Part shown: piece by piece, positions 35,392 to 47,930 of the stretch
Layout: every line of letters starts with the position of its first letter
Numbering within the stretch: position 1 is the first letter of the stretch
Assembly (NCBI RefSeq): GCF_963675165.1
Contig: NC_087392.1
Span: 5,083,942 to 5,147,941, forward strand
Reading direction: 5' to 3'
Source of the DNA: Halichondria panicea
Lineage: Eukaryota > Porifera > Demospongiae > Suberitida > Halichondriidae
Length of the DNA: 64,000 bases
Made by a program: the position numbers and the translations under genes
Notes under the pieces: model-generated
Seen by the model: only the letters and a program-made list of their open reading frames with translations
Database searches by the model: none
What the model was told of the DNA's origin: nothing

Positions 35392-35880
35392 TGCATAATA
35401 CACTTGTCAATCTAATGCCTCACCTCCCCCATACCGGGGATAGGTGGGGATTAGACCAATCACCTGATCTAATACCCCTACCTTTGGGCATGTTATTTGG
35501 TCTAATCCCCTGGTAGCCCTAGTACAACATGGGGGTGATGTGGGGATTAGACCTGTATCACACTCTAGCGAGAAGATAAACAGATTATTTGAAGTATAAA
35601 TATTGACAGCTATACTCCTATAGAGCTAGTGAAGTCAAGAATGCAGAGATTGCTCAGGATCAATAAACTGTAAACTTTGCTCTCACTGTACTCCGGCATG
35701 TGTTGGAAGGAAGAGTGTGGCACACATCATGTGATCTTTAATTGACCTTTGACCCAATGCATGCATCAGGTGATCTGTCTAATTCCCCTAGGTAGGGGAG
35801 CAACTTCAAGTCTAATCCCCATCTAATCCCCATTTATCCCCGTAGGGGGGAGGTGGGGCATTACTTTGACGAGTGCATAA
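35392..35880. mobile_element. GGGGATTAG-rich MITE (copy 2)
   Basis: Same element and position as 6368-6846 within the duplicated block. It keeps about 9 bp (TTTGGTCTA) missing from copy 1 after GGGCATGTTA. Confidence 0.7.
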
Positions 35881-35890
35881 TTATATTAGT

Positions 35891-35942
35891 CTCGAATACC
35901 CGCCTCAAGCTAAAAGCTTTTAGGTTGAGGCGGGTATGCGAG
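35891..35942. repeat. 52-bp palindrome, second copy with two mismatches
   Basis: Counterpart of 6857-6908. The differences are AAGC for AACC in the left arm and TATGCG for TATTCG in the right arm, so perfect pairing is lost or not yet restored. Confidence 0.85.
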
Positions 35943-38641
35943 ACTATAATTATATAGATAATGTATCCTGGCCAGAATTCAAAGTTCTAAGTAGCTAATA
36001 GTTATTTTCAATCTTTAATCTCAATTCAGCATAATTATATCCCTGGTAAACGGAGGCTAGGGCTACCAAAATTAATATGCAAAATTGTTCACCTATTCTT
36101 CATCAGCCTATAATTTAATAACTTAGTATTCAGTGCATGCGTTCTTTCGCTGCTGAAATAATAAAAAACAACATCACTGTGATGTTTGACATTAAATTTG
36201 CATGCAGGAATTGTGCTATTTCTTCTGCTGAAACAGCTTGCTGTAAAGACAACCGACTCTTCCCCTGATAATCAATAGATCAACGCAGTTATAAAAGCAT
36301 AATATGAGTAGACTCGCTGGCCAGTCCGACATGACATCCACAAGGGAAGGGTTGTTTTATTTCAGCAGTGAAAAAACAAACCTATAGCACACAAAAATGC
36401 GGTTTATTAAAGTTAATTTCAATCAAGCTTCATACTGTACCTCCACTAGGCCTGCATGAGGCAAATATTCCGAATAATTTTGTGAACAACAAGTGCAAAT
36501 TAAAACATTGTGTGAAAAAATGGAGAAGAGTAGGGTTGGCAAAAAGTTCGCAAACAAGATTGTGGGTTGGTATAGTCTTTGCATAGATCATCACATTAGT
36601 CTTCAGGCCATCCTTACACCTTCTCCTAGCACACATTCATTCAACCCCATGCAGTGAGTGGGTTGTCAATAGTGTGGGAAAGAATGTTAATGAGATTCAT
36701 CACATGCATGGGCATCGTATAAAATTGTTCTTGTATAGCATGATCTAGTGAGTGTGCATGATCCAACTTTTTTGAACAACCAATTGCAAGCATGCCGTTT
36801 GATCTTCTGCAAAGAATGAAACATGTGCTGACATGGGCTGCTATAGTTTCAGTCACATCAGCATCAACCAGGAGCAGGACAGCACTGTTTGATCAGTCTG
36901 TTCCCACTGAGCAATACACAGACACCTGGGTGGTACAGCTGCTGCTACCACAATCACAGCTCACACTTGAAGCTCACACACTTGCGGCAAAACATGGTCT
37001 TATCAATCAGGGACAGGTACGTGGAGTAGATCTATTTGCTATCGGAGTGTACAATGTATATGCACTTATGAGTGTCCACTTATTGCTAGATCTATTACAC
37101 AGCACACTCAGGGTGTACTTTAAGTATTCGATTTTAGGCGACCCCTCATGCAAAGTAGGGGGATGTAGCATGACAGCTGCATTGACTTTGTGACATCTGA
37201 AGTTTTTAAAACTGGGTAAATGAGCAAGTTCCCTTGTGCTAATGCCTCTCGGCATGTTTGCTTCGCTCAAAAAGTATAGAGTGTTACAATGTTATGTTAC
37301 GAAATAAATTGAACTTCCACACATTAATCAAGAGTCACGGTTATAGAAGGATAAAAAGGACGGAATGTTAAAAAGAGGCCTGCGTGGGCTTGAATGCGCA
37401 TGCACAGAAAAAGGGGTGCGTCTGCAAAAGGTTAAAGTTCGCAATGGCTGCTGCAGCTTCTGGCAGCACAGCTTGCAGCTCTTTTCTGATTCTCATAGCT
37501 AACAAATGATACAGGCAACGCTTTAGTGCAAGGCTAACTCACAACTTGAATAGAAACTTGTGCGAGCAGATGATGCTAGGAACGGTTCTGAAGAGACTGC
37601 AACAGCGTTCACACTAAGTGAAAATAGCCATAACTATTATGGAGAACAAAGCTTAGTTAGCAAATCCACAAATCAAAATAAGAGAACGTGGCTAGAAAGA
37701 AGCTGTTAGTTTTTGGTGCATGCAACCGTTGAGCAGTTACAGGTGGAACAGACAACTTTACCGTATCCTTTGTGCGGAATAATTAGTTTTTTGCATTCTT
37801 GTAATACTGAGTGGCATGTGTTGTTACATATACTGATTACATGCAGGAATAAATATTCTGTATCATGCATTGCTAAGCTACAAGTCATGTTACTCCATTG
37901 TTCGCACAGTGTGTCTATTAAAAGATAATTGTTGTGTTACATGCATGCAGCAATGAATATTCTGTAAGCTACAAGTCATATATTTATGTACTCCATTGAA
38001 CTCCCTTGTTTTCGCACAGTGTTTATTAAATGGTTAACCTCACTTTTCTGTCTAGCTACATTGATCCAAAAAGGTGCACCAGATACCTTTAAAGTGTTCC
38101 TGTTCTCTTTACACTGTAGGTAGGCAACCTTGATGACTACTTCGCATTCAAGTTACCTGAAACTGATCAAAGGGGAAATCTACACTTGACTGGTGGTCAG
38201 AAAAATCACATTTCACAAGCACTTTCGAATGAGCCAAATGTAAAAAAACAACAACTATATAAACTAATGTTCAAGTCACTCATGTTCATTATTTTGTCTT
38301 CCTTGATTTAGGTGGGCTCTGTACAGCAACAAATAGCAAGAAAAAGATTCAAGAAAGACTACAGTTATCCAAGCGATCCAAATTTCAGCAAACAATGGTC
38401 TTTGGTGAGATGTTTGCATATATACACATGTATGCACATGCACACACTCAATACAATAGTATACGCAGTGAGCAGACTGATCAGTTTAATTATGCTGATA
38501 ATATAGTACTCTTAATTGCTTAATTGTACATATTGTCCATAGACCTTATTATTTTACAGAGATTGAGGTGTGTATACTTAACGGCTTCGGGGGATTATTC
38601 TAATACTCCCATAGGAGGTCAACCCCATACATTCCAAATCT

Positions 38642-38772
38642 TGTATAGCGCGAAATTTTCGAGGCACTTATGTTTCGTGGAATGGTTCTAAATGCATTCG
38701 TTTGCATTTTCGCGGATTATTTTTCGTGTAGGATTGCTAACCCACGAAACAGTGACAATTTCGCGCTATACA
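38642..38772. mobile_element. MITE, TGTATAGCGCGAAATT ends
   Basis: TGTATAGCGCGAAATT at the left is inverted at the right as AATTTCGCGCTATACA, in PC3 intron 3. PC2 and PC5 lack it; they have the short GGTGTGTATACTTAAGGGC stretch instead. The interior is rich in TTCGTGG and TTCGCG. Confidence 0.85.
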
Positions 38773-41695
38773 GTATACGGAGAGTTGGGTGTGTATACGG
38801 GGGATTATCCATACATTCCTAATACACCCAGGAGGTCGACCCCATACATTCCTATATAATACTCCTAGGTCAACCGTGGTCAAACTAGCGGTAGAAAGGG
38901 GCTGGACATTAACGTGGAGCCTGTCTGGCTGCAAGGAATCACTGGGAGTGGTGTGATTGTGTCTATCATGGATGATGGTGAGTTGGAAGCATCTGGGGAT
39001 AGTATTATATAGGCTCTAACAACCCAAGGTCAGGAAAATGTGGCAATGATATACGATTGAACCGCTTATATATATACATGTATTATGTAAGAAGTATTAC
39101 CAGGCGCGCGACTGATTCTTGAGTGCAATAATACCAACATTTTTTTATTACATGCCATGGTTATAGTTAGACACTGTTCCCATGTAGTTCCCTAGTCTCA
39201 TGAATCAGATCTTATCAACTAGTGCGTCTATAAGATATTGGCCTGGTAGTAGATTGTGGTCAAGGGCCTTGATCATTTCTACTACATTGTACAAGTCCTG
39301 CATTATCTACTACAAAGCAGTCTGCATAATTATACTGAGGTTCCATTTAGCTTGCGTAGTTCAGTGTTCCTAAGGCCATTATACTTAATTTCGGGTAATT
39401 TTATTATCTAGTAGGTATTTTGCATGTATGCAGGTTGGATTGCAGATTCCAGGAACATCTATAATTATTAGGTATTGCTTACACCAATAGTAGTCTTATC
39501 TACTCTTGCTATAATTTAGCAAAAAGTCCCCATTAGCTCAGGCATACAACTGTTTACACAAGTGAACTGATGTGGATAGTGAAATAGGACCTCTCACAAC
39601 TGTGCCAGAATGCTGTCATGCATGCATGTTTGTGCTGTAGTAGTCTCATTGCCAGCTAGTGATATTAAGTTCTCTCACACATGCAGGATTGGAGATAACA
39701 CACCCTGACATTTCTCCGAACTACGTAAGTTTTCTTGTCAGTGTAGTGCATGTGGTCACAACAAAACTACACTAACAGAGAAATGCCCGTGTGGGAATGT
39801 TGTGTAAATATTGGTGTTTAAGACAATGGTTGCTATTGAAATACAATACATATTGGCAAGCCTTAAATCAGGTGGTGTTTACATTATGAAAGCATACTGA
39901 AATAACATCTACATATTTTTATTTTAAGGATTCCAACGCTAGTTGGGACTTTGCACAAGGCGATAGTGACCCCACTCCTACCACATACTCTGGTGATGAG
40001 CCAGACAGTCATGGAACTAGCTGTGGAGGAGAGATTGCCATGGCAAAAGATAACAATCAGTGTGGTGTAGGGGTGGCCTTTAACTCCAATCTTGGCTGTA
40101 AGTCCATTCTTAAATTGATATAATTATACAACTGTCCCTGAGTTTGACTACATACAGTGTATAGACATGCATATGAATTAAGGTTACTGAAAGTTGTTGT
40201 TTTTGTTTTTACATTTATAATTATTTACCCGAGGCGCGCCACGGGTAAATACTTTAGTAGTTGGTAAGTTTGTCTGTTTTTCGTTCTGTGTGTTCTACTC
40301 ACCTGAATGTGTATGCTTATACCATGGATAGCCTCAACACAACCCAGTAGTTTTAAATTTGGAAGAGTTTGATGGTAAAAAGCTTCGATTAAAAGCGAGC
40401 AAAGCTAAGAAGCTCAGAAGCTTGAACCTGCATATTGGCCTAGATGTACACGTGGCTTTGACTCGAGGCTGCCATGCTAAACCCCAAATTAACGTCAATT
40501 TAGGGATTGAATTCAGTGCTCTATTGTAACTATTTTTACTATATAGTCAACATAAATCCTGACATTGATCCACTTGGGCAGGCCATGCACATGCACTTTC
40601 AATGAGCAAAAGACAATAGTCTATACATGCACAATTTGTACGCTTCACGTCTCTCTCTCTCTCTTGTCTATACACAGGTCTCAAGGTTGACCTTGCTAGC
40701 GTGACAGACTCCATTGAAGCAAGTTCTCTTGGCTATAAAAACAACTATATCCAAGTTTACAGCAACAGTTGGGACCAAGTGACAAGGGTTTCATTGTAGA
40801 AAAACCAGGAATACTGCTTGAAAATGCATTAAAAAATGCAGTCAAAAGGGTAATTTATTTAGCACTCACACACGAAATGTGTATACAGTGTCTGACTCTG
40901 TCTAGGGTCGTGATGGGAAGGGCTCCATTTTCGTGTGGGCTTCTGGGAATGGTGGATGGAACTATGATTCTTGTGCTGCTGATGGCTACTCATCCAGCAT
41001 CTACACTATTGCAGTAGGGTCAGCAGATCAAACCGCTGGTCAAGCAAGCTACGATGAACAGTGTGCTGGAAAGATGGCCGTCACTTATTCATTCAACTCA
41101 AGAACATTCTCAGACGATGGCTCTTATGACCCTTTCGACCAAATTGTGAGTAATAATAACATAATTACAAGTACGTAACTGTACCATATAATTATGCAGT
41201 ACACCACGACTCTGAATGGGGAATGTACGGACGGCTTTACTGGCACTAGTGCTTCTGCACCTCTAGTATCAGGAGTCATCACTCTGGCACTGCAGGCAAA
41301 GTGTGTTACCTTACTACTCCTTTGCATGCATGCATGCATGGAAATATTGATAGAAAATACGGCTATGGCTGATAATTGGTTTGATATAGAAAACACACAT
41401 GCATGCTATATTTATCATGCTCTAGTGTTCAAATGCATGATTTTGTAGCCATGAACTGACGTGGAGAGATGTGCAGTACTTGCTAGTTTACACATCCAAC
41501 ACTGACCCTCTCACTGATGGGGAATGGACGATGAACGGGGCAGGGCGTAAAATCAGTCACAAGTTTGGCTTTGGAGCTATTGACGCTGAGGCATTTGTAA
41601 CTCGATCCAGAAATTGGATTACTGTTCCTCCACAGATTTCCCAGACCTTGACAAGCCACCAAACCTATGGGTAAGCCTACATACCTATATAATAG

Positions 41696-41827
41696 TTAGA
41701 CACTGTTTAGGAAGTTTCTACATGATTTAGAAGCCCAAAGGGCTGGTTTTAGTATCCCGAACGCAGTGAAGGTTCTACTAGCCCTGAGGACTTCTAAATC
41801 ATGTGGAAACTTCCTAAACAGTGTCTA
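41696..41827. mobile_element. Fold-back MITE TTAGACACTGTTTAGGA (copy 2)
   Basis: Arms TTAGACACTGTTTAGGAAG and CTTCCTAAACAGTGTCTAA are perfectly complementary over 19 bp, closer to intact than the copy at 13913. Similarity to that copy continues to about 41965. It lies in PC3 intron 10. Confidence 0.85.
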
Positions 41828-43160
41828 AGCATTTTAGATCATAGCAACCATGAGTATTTAGCCAATCAGATTTGAATGTTCTTATCTAATCTTTGCTACA
41901 TGATTTTCTAAGTGAAGTACATGATTTTCTAAGTTGGATAGAACACTTCCTTTAGCCAATCAAATTACAGTATTTATGGCAAACATGATCTAAAGTATAC
42001 CATTTTTGTGGGCTGATAAGTGTGCAGCAAGCAATAATTATTATAACTGTTTTATGCACTTTCACATTTAGAAGTGCTCGCTTTGGACAACCTTTTACAA
42101 TGCAATTTACAGTACCGAACACGGCCTCAGGTGTTCACTTCCTGGAGCACGTGGTTTTGACGGCTTCATTAAGAATAGAATATGTACGAAGATACACAAT
42201 CACGGACTATTATACGTTCATTACGTATGAAGCCATAGATGACGCTTCAGTGAAACGCTGGTTGCTAGACCCTCATCCTCGCAGGGGGGACATCATGATT
42301 GAACTCACTTCACCACAGGGAACAACTTCAACTCTTCTTCCATACAGAAATTATGATTTTGTCAATTCTGACGATGAAGGATATGCTTACCACCTTTGGC
42401 CCTTCATGTCTGTTCACTATTGGGGGGAGAATCCAGTCGGAACCTGGACAATGACTGTTACGTTCAAGTCTTCCAGTGGTTATGTTAGCGTGTCTGATGT
42501 GGACCTTGCACTTTATGGCACGTCCAGTACACCTCAAGCTGTAGCAAATATTCCGATGGTGTGTGACGAAGCATGTGCTAGAGGTTGCTATGGAGACGGT
42601 CCCAATGCGTGCGATGTGTGCAAAGATTTTCGTATTGTATCTACGCTGGAATGTGTCACTACTTGCCCGAATAATATGCTTGTATACAGGGGATCGTACT
42701 GCAATGGTACCAAAACAGTATTACCTTTAGTTGCTATTACTTCTAAAAACATAACGGTATCTTCAAATTCTTTAGTAAATGTTGCTATTGCTGTTGGTAC
42801 TTCAATGGGGCTGGTCGGACTTCTTGTCCTAGTGTGTATGGTGGTCACATGCATTGCGGTATACATGTGGAGAAAGAAGAAGAATGAACAGGGAAATCGA
42901 CTAAGATATCATGTGCTTCAATCGAAGGATGACACTTCATCTGTTCCTGTATAAGATTGGACTAAACATTTTACAGACTTTATACGTGTAGAACTAATTA
43001 ATGTATAATCCTTCCATGCATTTATATGATTTAGAGTACCTAAATTCAAGATAGATATGTGATTTCGTGCCTAATTTTAAAAAGAACATGTTGAGAAGAA
43101 AAAAATTAATGGTCAAATTAAAGTACAAAGTATAAAATGGATTTATATACATGCACCCTC

Positions 43161-44968
43161 GAGGAGAGATTGCCATGGCAAAAGATAACAATCAGTGTGG
43201 AGTGGGGGTGGCCTATATAACTCCAATCTTGGCTGTAAGTATTGTACCCATCCTTAAAATTGATTCAACTGTCCCTAAATTTGACTGTACAGTATAGACA
43301 TGCATGCATGAGTGCATGTACCGTATAGCGGGTAATTTTCGGGGGACAAAATATTCGTGGTTCAGCAATATTGAGACATTTCGTGGGTAATATTTTCGTG
43401 GTTGCTGCTTGCAATGTAGGTAAAGGTAGGCAAGGTCGCTTCATTTGTGGGTAAAATATTCGTGGTCAGACCTTCAACCACGAATACCACGAATATTTTC
43501 CCCACGAAAATTACCGCTATATACACTAAAAGTACGTTTAAACACTATTTTTACTATATAATTATGGTCAACATAAACTGACGTTGATCCACTTGGGCAG
43601 GCCATGCACTTTCAATGAGCAATCTGGCCTCCCACAAAATTCATAAGACTATGTATATATATACATGCACACATGTTGGCTCGTGCTAGACTGCAGGGTC
43701 TTTTGCATGCATGCATGCTCAATTAATTGGTCTCTCTCTCTTTTGTATACACAGGTCTTAAGGTTGACCTTGCTAGCGTGACAGACTCCATTGAAGCAAG
43801 TTCTCTTACACTGTCAACTAAAAGTGTGCATGCATGCAATACACGATATTTTAGTGTGCTTAGCACACTTCATTTTTTACAATATAGCTATAAAAACAAC
43901 TGTATCCAAGTTTAATACACAGCAGCAGTTTGGGACCAGGTGACAAGGGTTCCATTGCCAGAAATTGGATCACTGTTCCTCCACAGATTTCCCAGACCTT
44001 GACAAGCCGCCAAACCTACGGGTAAGCCTATACGTACCCGATTTTTGTGGGCTGATAAGTGTGCAGCAATAAAGCAATGATTATACTCACTATTTTATTC
44101 ACTTTCACATTTAGAAGTAGTGCTCGCTTTGGACAACCTCTTACAATGCAATTTATAGTATCGAACACGACCTCAGGCATTCAGTTCCTGGAGCATGTGG
44201 TTTTTACGGCTTCAGAATATGTACGAAGATACACAATCACGGACTATTATAGGTTCATTAGGTATGAAGCCACAGATGGAGCTTCAGTGAAACGCTGGTT
44301 ACAAGACCCTCACCTTCGCAGGGGGGACATCATGATTGAGCTCATTTCACCACAGGGAACAACTTCAACTCTTCTTCCATATGATTTTGTCAATTCTGAC
44401 GATGAAGGATATGCTTACCACCTTTGGCCCTTCATGTCTGTTCACTATTGGGGGGAGAATCCGGTCGGAACCTGGACAATGACTGTTACGTTCAAGTCTT
44501 CCAGTGGTTATATTAGTGTGTTTAATGTGGACCTTGCACTCACGTCCATGCAGTACACCTCAAGCTGTAGCAAATATTCCTCAGGTGTGACAAAGCATGT
44601 GCTAGAGGTTGCTATGGAGACGGTCCCAATGCGTGTGATGTGTGCAAAGATTTCGTATTGTATCTACGCTGGAATGTGTCACTACTTAATATGTTTGTAT
44701 ACAGGGGATCGTACTGCAATGGTATACCAAAACAGATTCTGTAGTTACTAATGCTATTGGTACTACTTTAATGGGTGACGACATAACAGCATCGGAATCA
44801 AGCTATCGGCACTTCAATGAGACTGCTTGGACTGCTTGCCCTAATTGTGTGTATAGTGGTCACATGCATTGTGGTATACAAGTGGAGAAAGAAAAAGAAT
44901 GAACGATGAATTCGACTAAGATATCACGTGCTTCAGTCGGTGGATGACACTTCATCTTTTCCTGTATA
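43161..44968 (+). pseudogene. PC relic b, truncated and rearranged
   Basis: Partial exon 6 (43161-43235, with the CCTATATAACTC insertion) is fused to the PC3 3' flank. Exon 7 begins at about 43756 but is interrupted by an insertion (43808-43886), carries a stop, and then joins the last part of exon 10 (about 43958-44021). Exon 11 is at 44117-44968 with a lost RNY segment, deletions and several frameshifts in the Cys-rich repeat. The stalk text ([19 protein letters not shown]) matches PC1 rather than PC2 or PC3. Exons 1-5, 8 and 9 are absent. Confidence 0.88.
43318..43524. mobile_element. MITE, TATAGCGGGTAATTTTCG ends
   Basis: ACCGTATAGCGGGTAATTTT at the left; AAAATTACCGCTATAT at the right. 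Repeated TATTCGTGG and CCACGAATA inside. It lies in the intron-6 relic of PC relic b and resembles 38642-38772 in design. Confidence 0.75.
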
Positions 44969-44983
44969 ATAGGACTATAAAAT

Positions 44984-45851
44984 ATGGTGGCCCTGAGCGC
45001 TACTCTAGTTGGTAGTTCATACTTGATAGTTCAAATGCGTAGTTGGTAGTTCGCAGTTGCTACTTGATAGTTCAAATGCGTAGTTGGTAGTTCGCAGTTG
45101 CTACTTGATAGTTCAAACACGTAGTTGGCAGTTGGCAGTTGGGAGTTGGCAGTTGGCAGTTGGGAGTTGGCAGTTGGGAGTTGGTAGTTGGTAGTTGGGA
45201 GTTGGAAGTTGGCAGTTCGTAACCTTTAAACTTTGCAACAATAATTAGCCTGCTTTTAAATTATGATACTGGCACAGATATCTAGCTGGCCTAAGACAGC
45301 AATATTAAATCTTATATGTACACATCTAGGTAGGGAGATCATTTCAAGTCTAATCCTCATGTACCAGATCCCAGCAGGGAGGGGGGAATTATAGAAACAG
45401 GTTTTGCATGGCACTTTTAGATTCTATTGAGGCTATTTAAAGTTATGGTTAAAAGATTAGAGGCAGTGCAAAGATATATCTATGTACAACATTTGCTAAC
45501 TGCAAAGTTTAAAGGTCACGAGCTATATACCAACTGCCAACTCCCAACTGCGAACTACCAACTACCAACTGCCAACTGCCAACTACCAACTACCAACTGC
45601 CAACTGCGAACTACAACTGCCAACTCCCAACTGCGAACTACCAACTACCAACTGCCAACTGCCAACTACCAACTACCAACTGCCAACTGCGAACTACAAC
45701 TGCCAACTCCCAACTGCGAACTACCAACTACCAACTGCCAACTGCCAACTACCAACTACCAACTGCCAACTGCCAACTACCAACTGCCAACTGCGAACTC
45801 CCAACTGCCAACTGCCAACTACCAACTGGAGTAGCACTCAGGGCCACCGTA
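44984..45851. mobile_element. Fold-back element of TTGGYAGT tandem repeats
   Basis: Ends TGGTGGCCCTGAGCGCTACT and AGTAGCACTCAGGGCCACC are inverted. The left arm holds tandem AGTTGGCAGTTGG and AGTTGGTAGTTCG units; the right arm (about 45528-45832) holds the complementary CCAACTGCCAACT array. ATAAAA-type sequence flanks both sides. The uninterrupted site is seen after PC1 (17050, GGACTATAAAATGTACAG). The frame at 45427-45834 is a by-product of the 7-bp periodicity. Confidence 0.88.
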
Positions 45852-46398
45852 ATAAAATGTACAGACTCTACGCAGAACTATAAACCTAGCTTCCATTTAT
45901 GATTTAGATTAGAGTGTCCAAATTCAAAGCATTCCTTGAAGAAAAATTAATGGTCAAAAGTATATAATTATTAAAGTGACACAAAGTATAAAAATGGAAC
46001 TAAACCCCTCCCCCATTCGTTTATAACCAGGGAATCAGTCTTTCATGCAGTCATGTACTCAACTTAATTGAGGTGCTCTTTGGTTTAATTCTATATACAC
46101 TTGAGGTCAATTAGAGTAGCGTTATTTCTGCTTTTTGGTTTTTGCTTTTAAAATTGTATGCCAGGACAAAATTAATAGGCTTTTAAAAGAGCTACAAAAT
46201 AAAATTGGCTTCAGTTATATCAAAAATCGATTGAGATGACACGCAGTACTCAAAAACGCATCAATAAAAACGAAAATAAAAAATCTAGCTGATCAACTTA
46301 TAATTGGACTGACAGCATGTATGGTATACAGGTATAATTGTGATTGATTTGATCTATGAAAATAGAGTGTTACACGTAGATAATAAGTCACAAGATAA

Positions 46399-47370
46399 TT
46401 ATTCTTCTCTGAGCAGGGCGGTTGGGTTAGAGCACTTGCATAACTCCACAACTCTCTTCAGTAGTCCACGCATGAAGCCAGCAAACCATCATGGAAATAA
46501 ATATAATTCTTGGCTTGCATGGGTTTTACCGGTTTGCTAACACTATAATATAGTTGGAGTCTTTATGCAATTATACAAGTCGACCACAGTTCTATAATGC
46601 TTTCTAGATTATGAGTATATATACACCTCTGCCCCAATGAAGCCACTGTCCCCGGAGTCCATCAGGTGAGGGAAGGGGCTCACGTTCAACACAGAGTAAC
46701 CTGTATCAAAATAGCGTAATATACCCTTCCTTCCACAGAGCTCAAACTAGAGAGCTTTATATATATACTATAGAAATGACCATTTTTTTGTAATGAGTAT
46801 ATCAACATTTATAATTATGCATGGACGTTTTCAGGAATGCACTCCTGACGCTTGTAATCAATGGTTCGGGGACTCTTTCAGTTGCCATAACTTAATAAAG
46901 AGACCTTTTAAATGGTGTCAAACAAAGTTCACATTTGGGATTACTAATATTGGCCTGATAGATCTAGATCTTATAGCCCATGGTCCAAGGCCGAAAAATG
47001 ACAAAATTAATTATAACCCCCACCAAATTTTGGATTTAAACACGTATCATGAAAGGTAAGTATTTTAAGATTTTGAAATAGTATCAATATTTTAATACTA
47101 AAGTTATGGCTGTTAAAACTACACCCTCCTGTGTGTTTAAACCATAACTTAAATCCCATGCATGTATTCTGTATTCAACTGATCTACAATACAGCGTATA
47201 AAGTCTCACTGAAACGGCCCACCAAGCACTCCTCATAAAACAGTACAGCCAACAGAGCATCGTCTTGTATAGCCTGCACATGGGGAAAATCATATCTACA
47301 TGTAATATAACAGTACTGTATAGGTAGCTTACTAAGTCTCAGCTTAGCATGGGACAGTGCCATAGCCTTC
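46399..47370 (-). pseudogene. MCMDC2-like remnant C
   Basis: Minus-strand exon equivalents 47333-47370, 47210-47273, 46627-46700 and 46399-46485 (stop TAA). It shares with remnant B the 8-nt loss in the first of these. Its last exon has GG in place of the acceptor AG (CATGATGG before TTTGCTGG). The SRRVRGSD exon is missing. The last-exon frame is otherwise intact and preserves the empty site of the retrotransposon seen in remnant B. Confidence 0.8.
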
Positions 47371-47930
47371 CTGTAGTATACACAGAGAGATCAAGAAAAG
47401 GGATTATTAAAACTTTCCTCTCACTTGAAATGCACATAAATAAACCATACTGCATGTATAACAACGTATAACTGTACAAGTAATAGTTGTACCATGGGTT
47501 GTGATGCATCATGCCATATACTGAGCACTGGATTGCTTTGATCTGCCCACTCACTGGGCAACAAGTATTGCTGTTATCCAACCCATTTACAACTGAGTAG
47601 TAGTAGTAAACACTCTTTGATCCTGCCATGCACACATTTTGTGTGGGTGTGCTTGCACTTAACAAACCACATCTACAACTTCACACAACCCAGTTCCAAT
47701 GTGGTCCGGTAGTTTTGATTGGATACTGAAGAATAATCTTCACAATGTGATCCTAGTGTCACAGTAGTGATCTATAAAAAAGCTAACCCTGCATGACTAC
47801 AGCCAATGTACGCACCCTAGCAGGGTACATGCATGGATTGTACCCTGGAGTATCCTGAGAGTTTCAATGGATATTCCTTAGTGTCAGAGCACATCATGGT
47901 ACACCATACTATAAACTATACTCAGAGGAG

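Larger units (their letters stand above)
36792..42954 (+). pseudogene. PC3: proprotein convertase with exon-7 frameshift
   Basis: Exons 36792-37016, 38120-38239, 38312-38404, 38869-38977, 39687-39724, 39929-40097, 40678-40849, 40906-41145, 41200-41300, 41449-41670 and 42072-42954. All splice sites are intact. In exon 7 the G run after AGCAACAGTT is GGG (40771-40773) where PC1, PC2 and PC5 have GGGG. This shifts the frame and gives stop TAG at 40797-40799, before the oxyanion Asn and catalytic Ser. Further changes: His motif DSHGT instead of DRHGT, CTDG instead of CTDD before the Ser motif, and one codon lost in the prodomain exon 2. Exon 11 still encodes a full P domain, stalk, TM and YHVL tail. 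It is most likely a young pseudogene; a one-base assembly error is possible. Confidence 0.88.

Noticed and set aside
45427-45834. 135-aa frame of QLPTANY-type repeats
   Set aside because: It is the translation of the right-hand tandem array of a fold-back element; the array is open in several frames and has no gene context.
46793-47059. Plus-strand frame with CTPDACNQWFGDSFSCHN
   Set aside because: It overlaps the intron of the MCMDC2-like remnant and recurs in copies A, B and D with stops and indels that do not preserve the frame; no splice structure was found.
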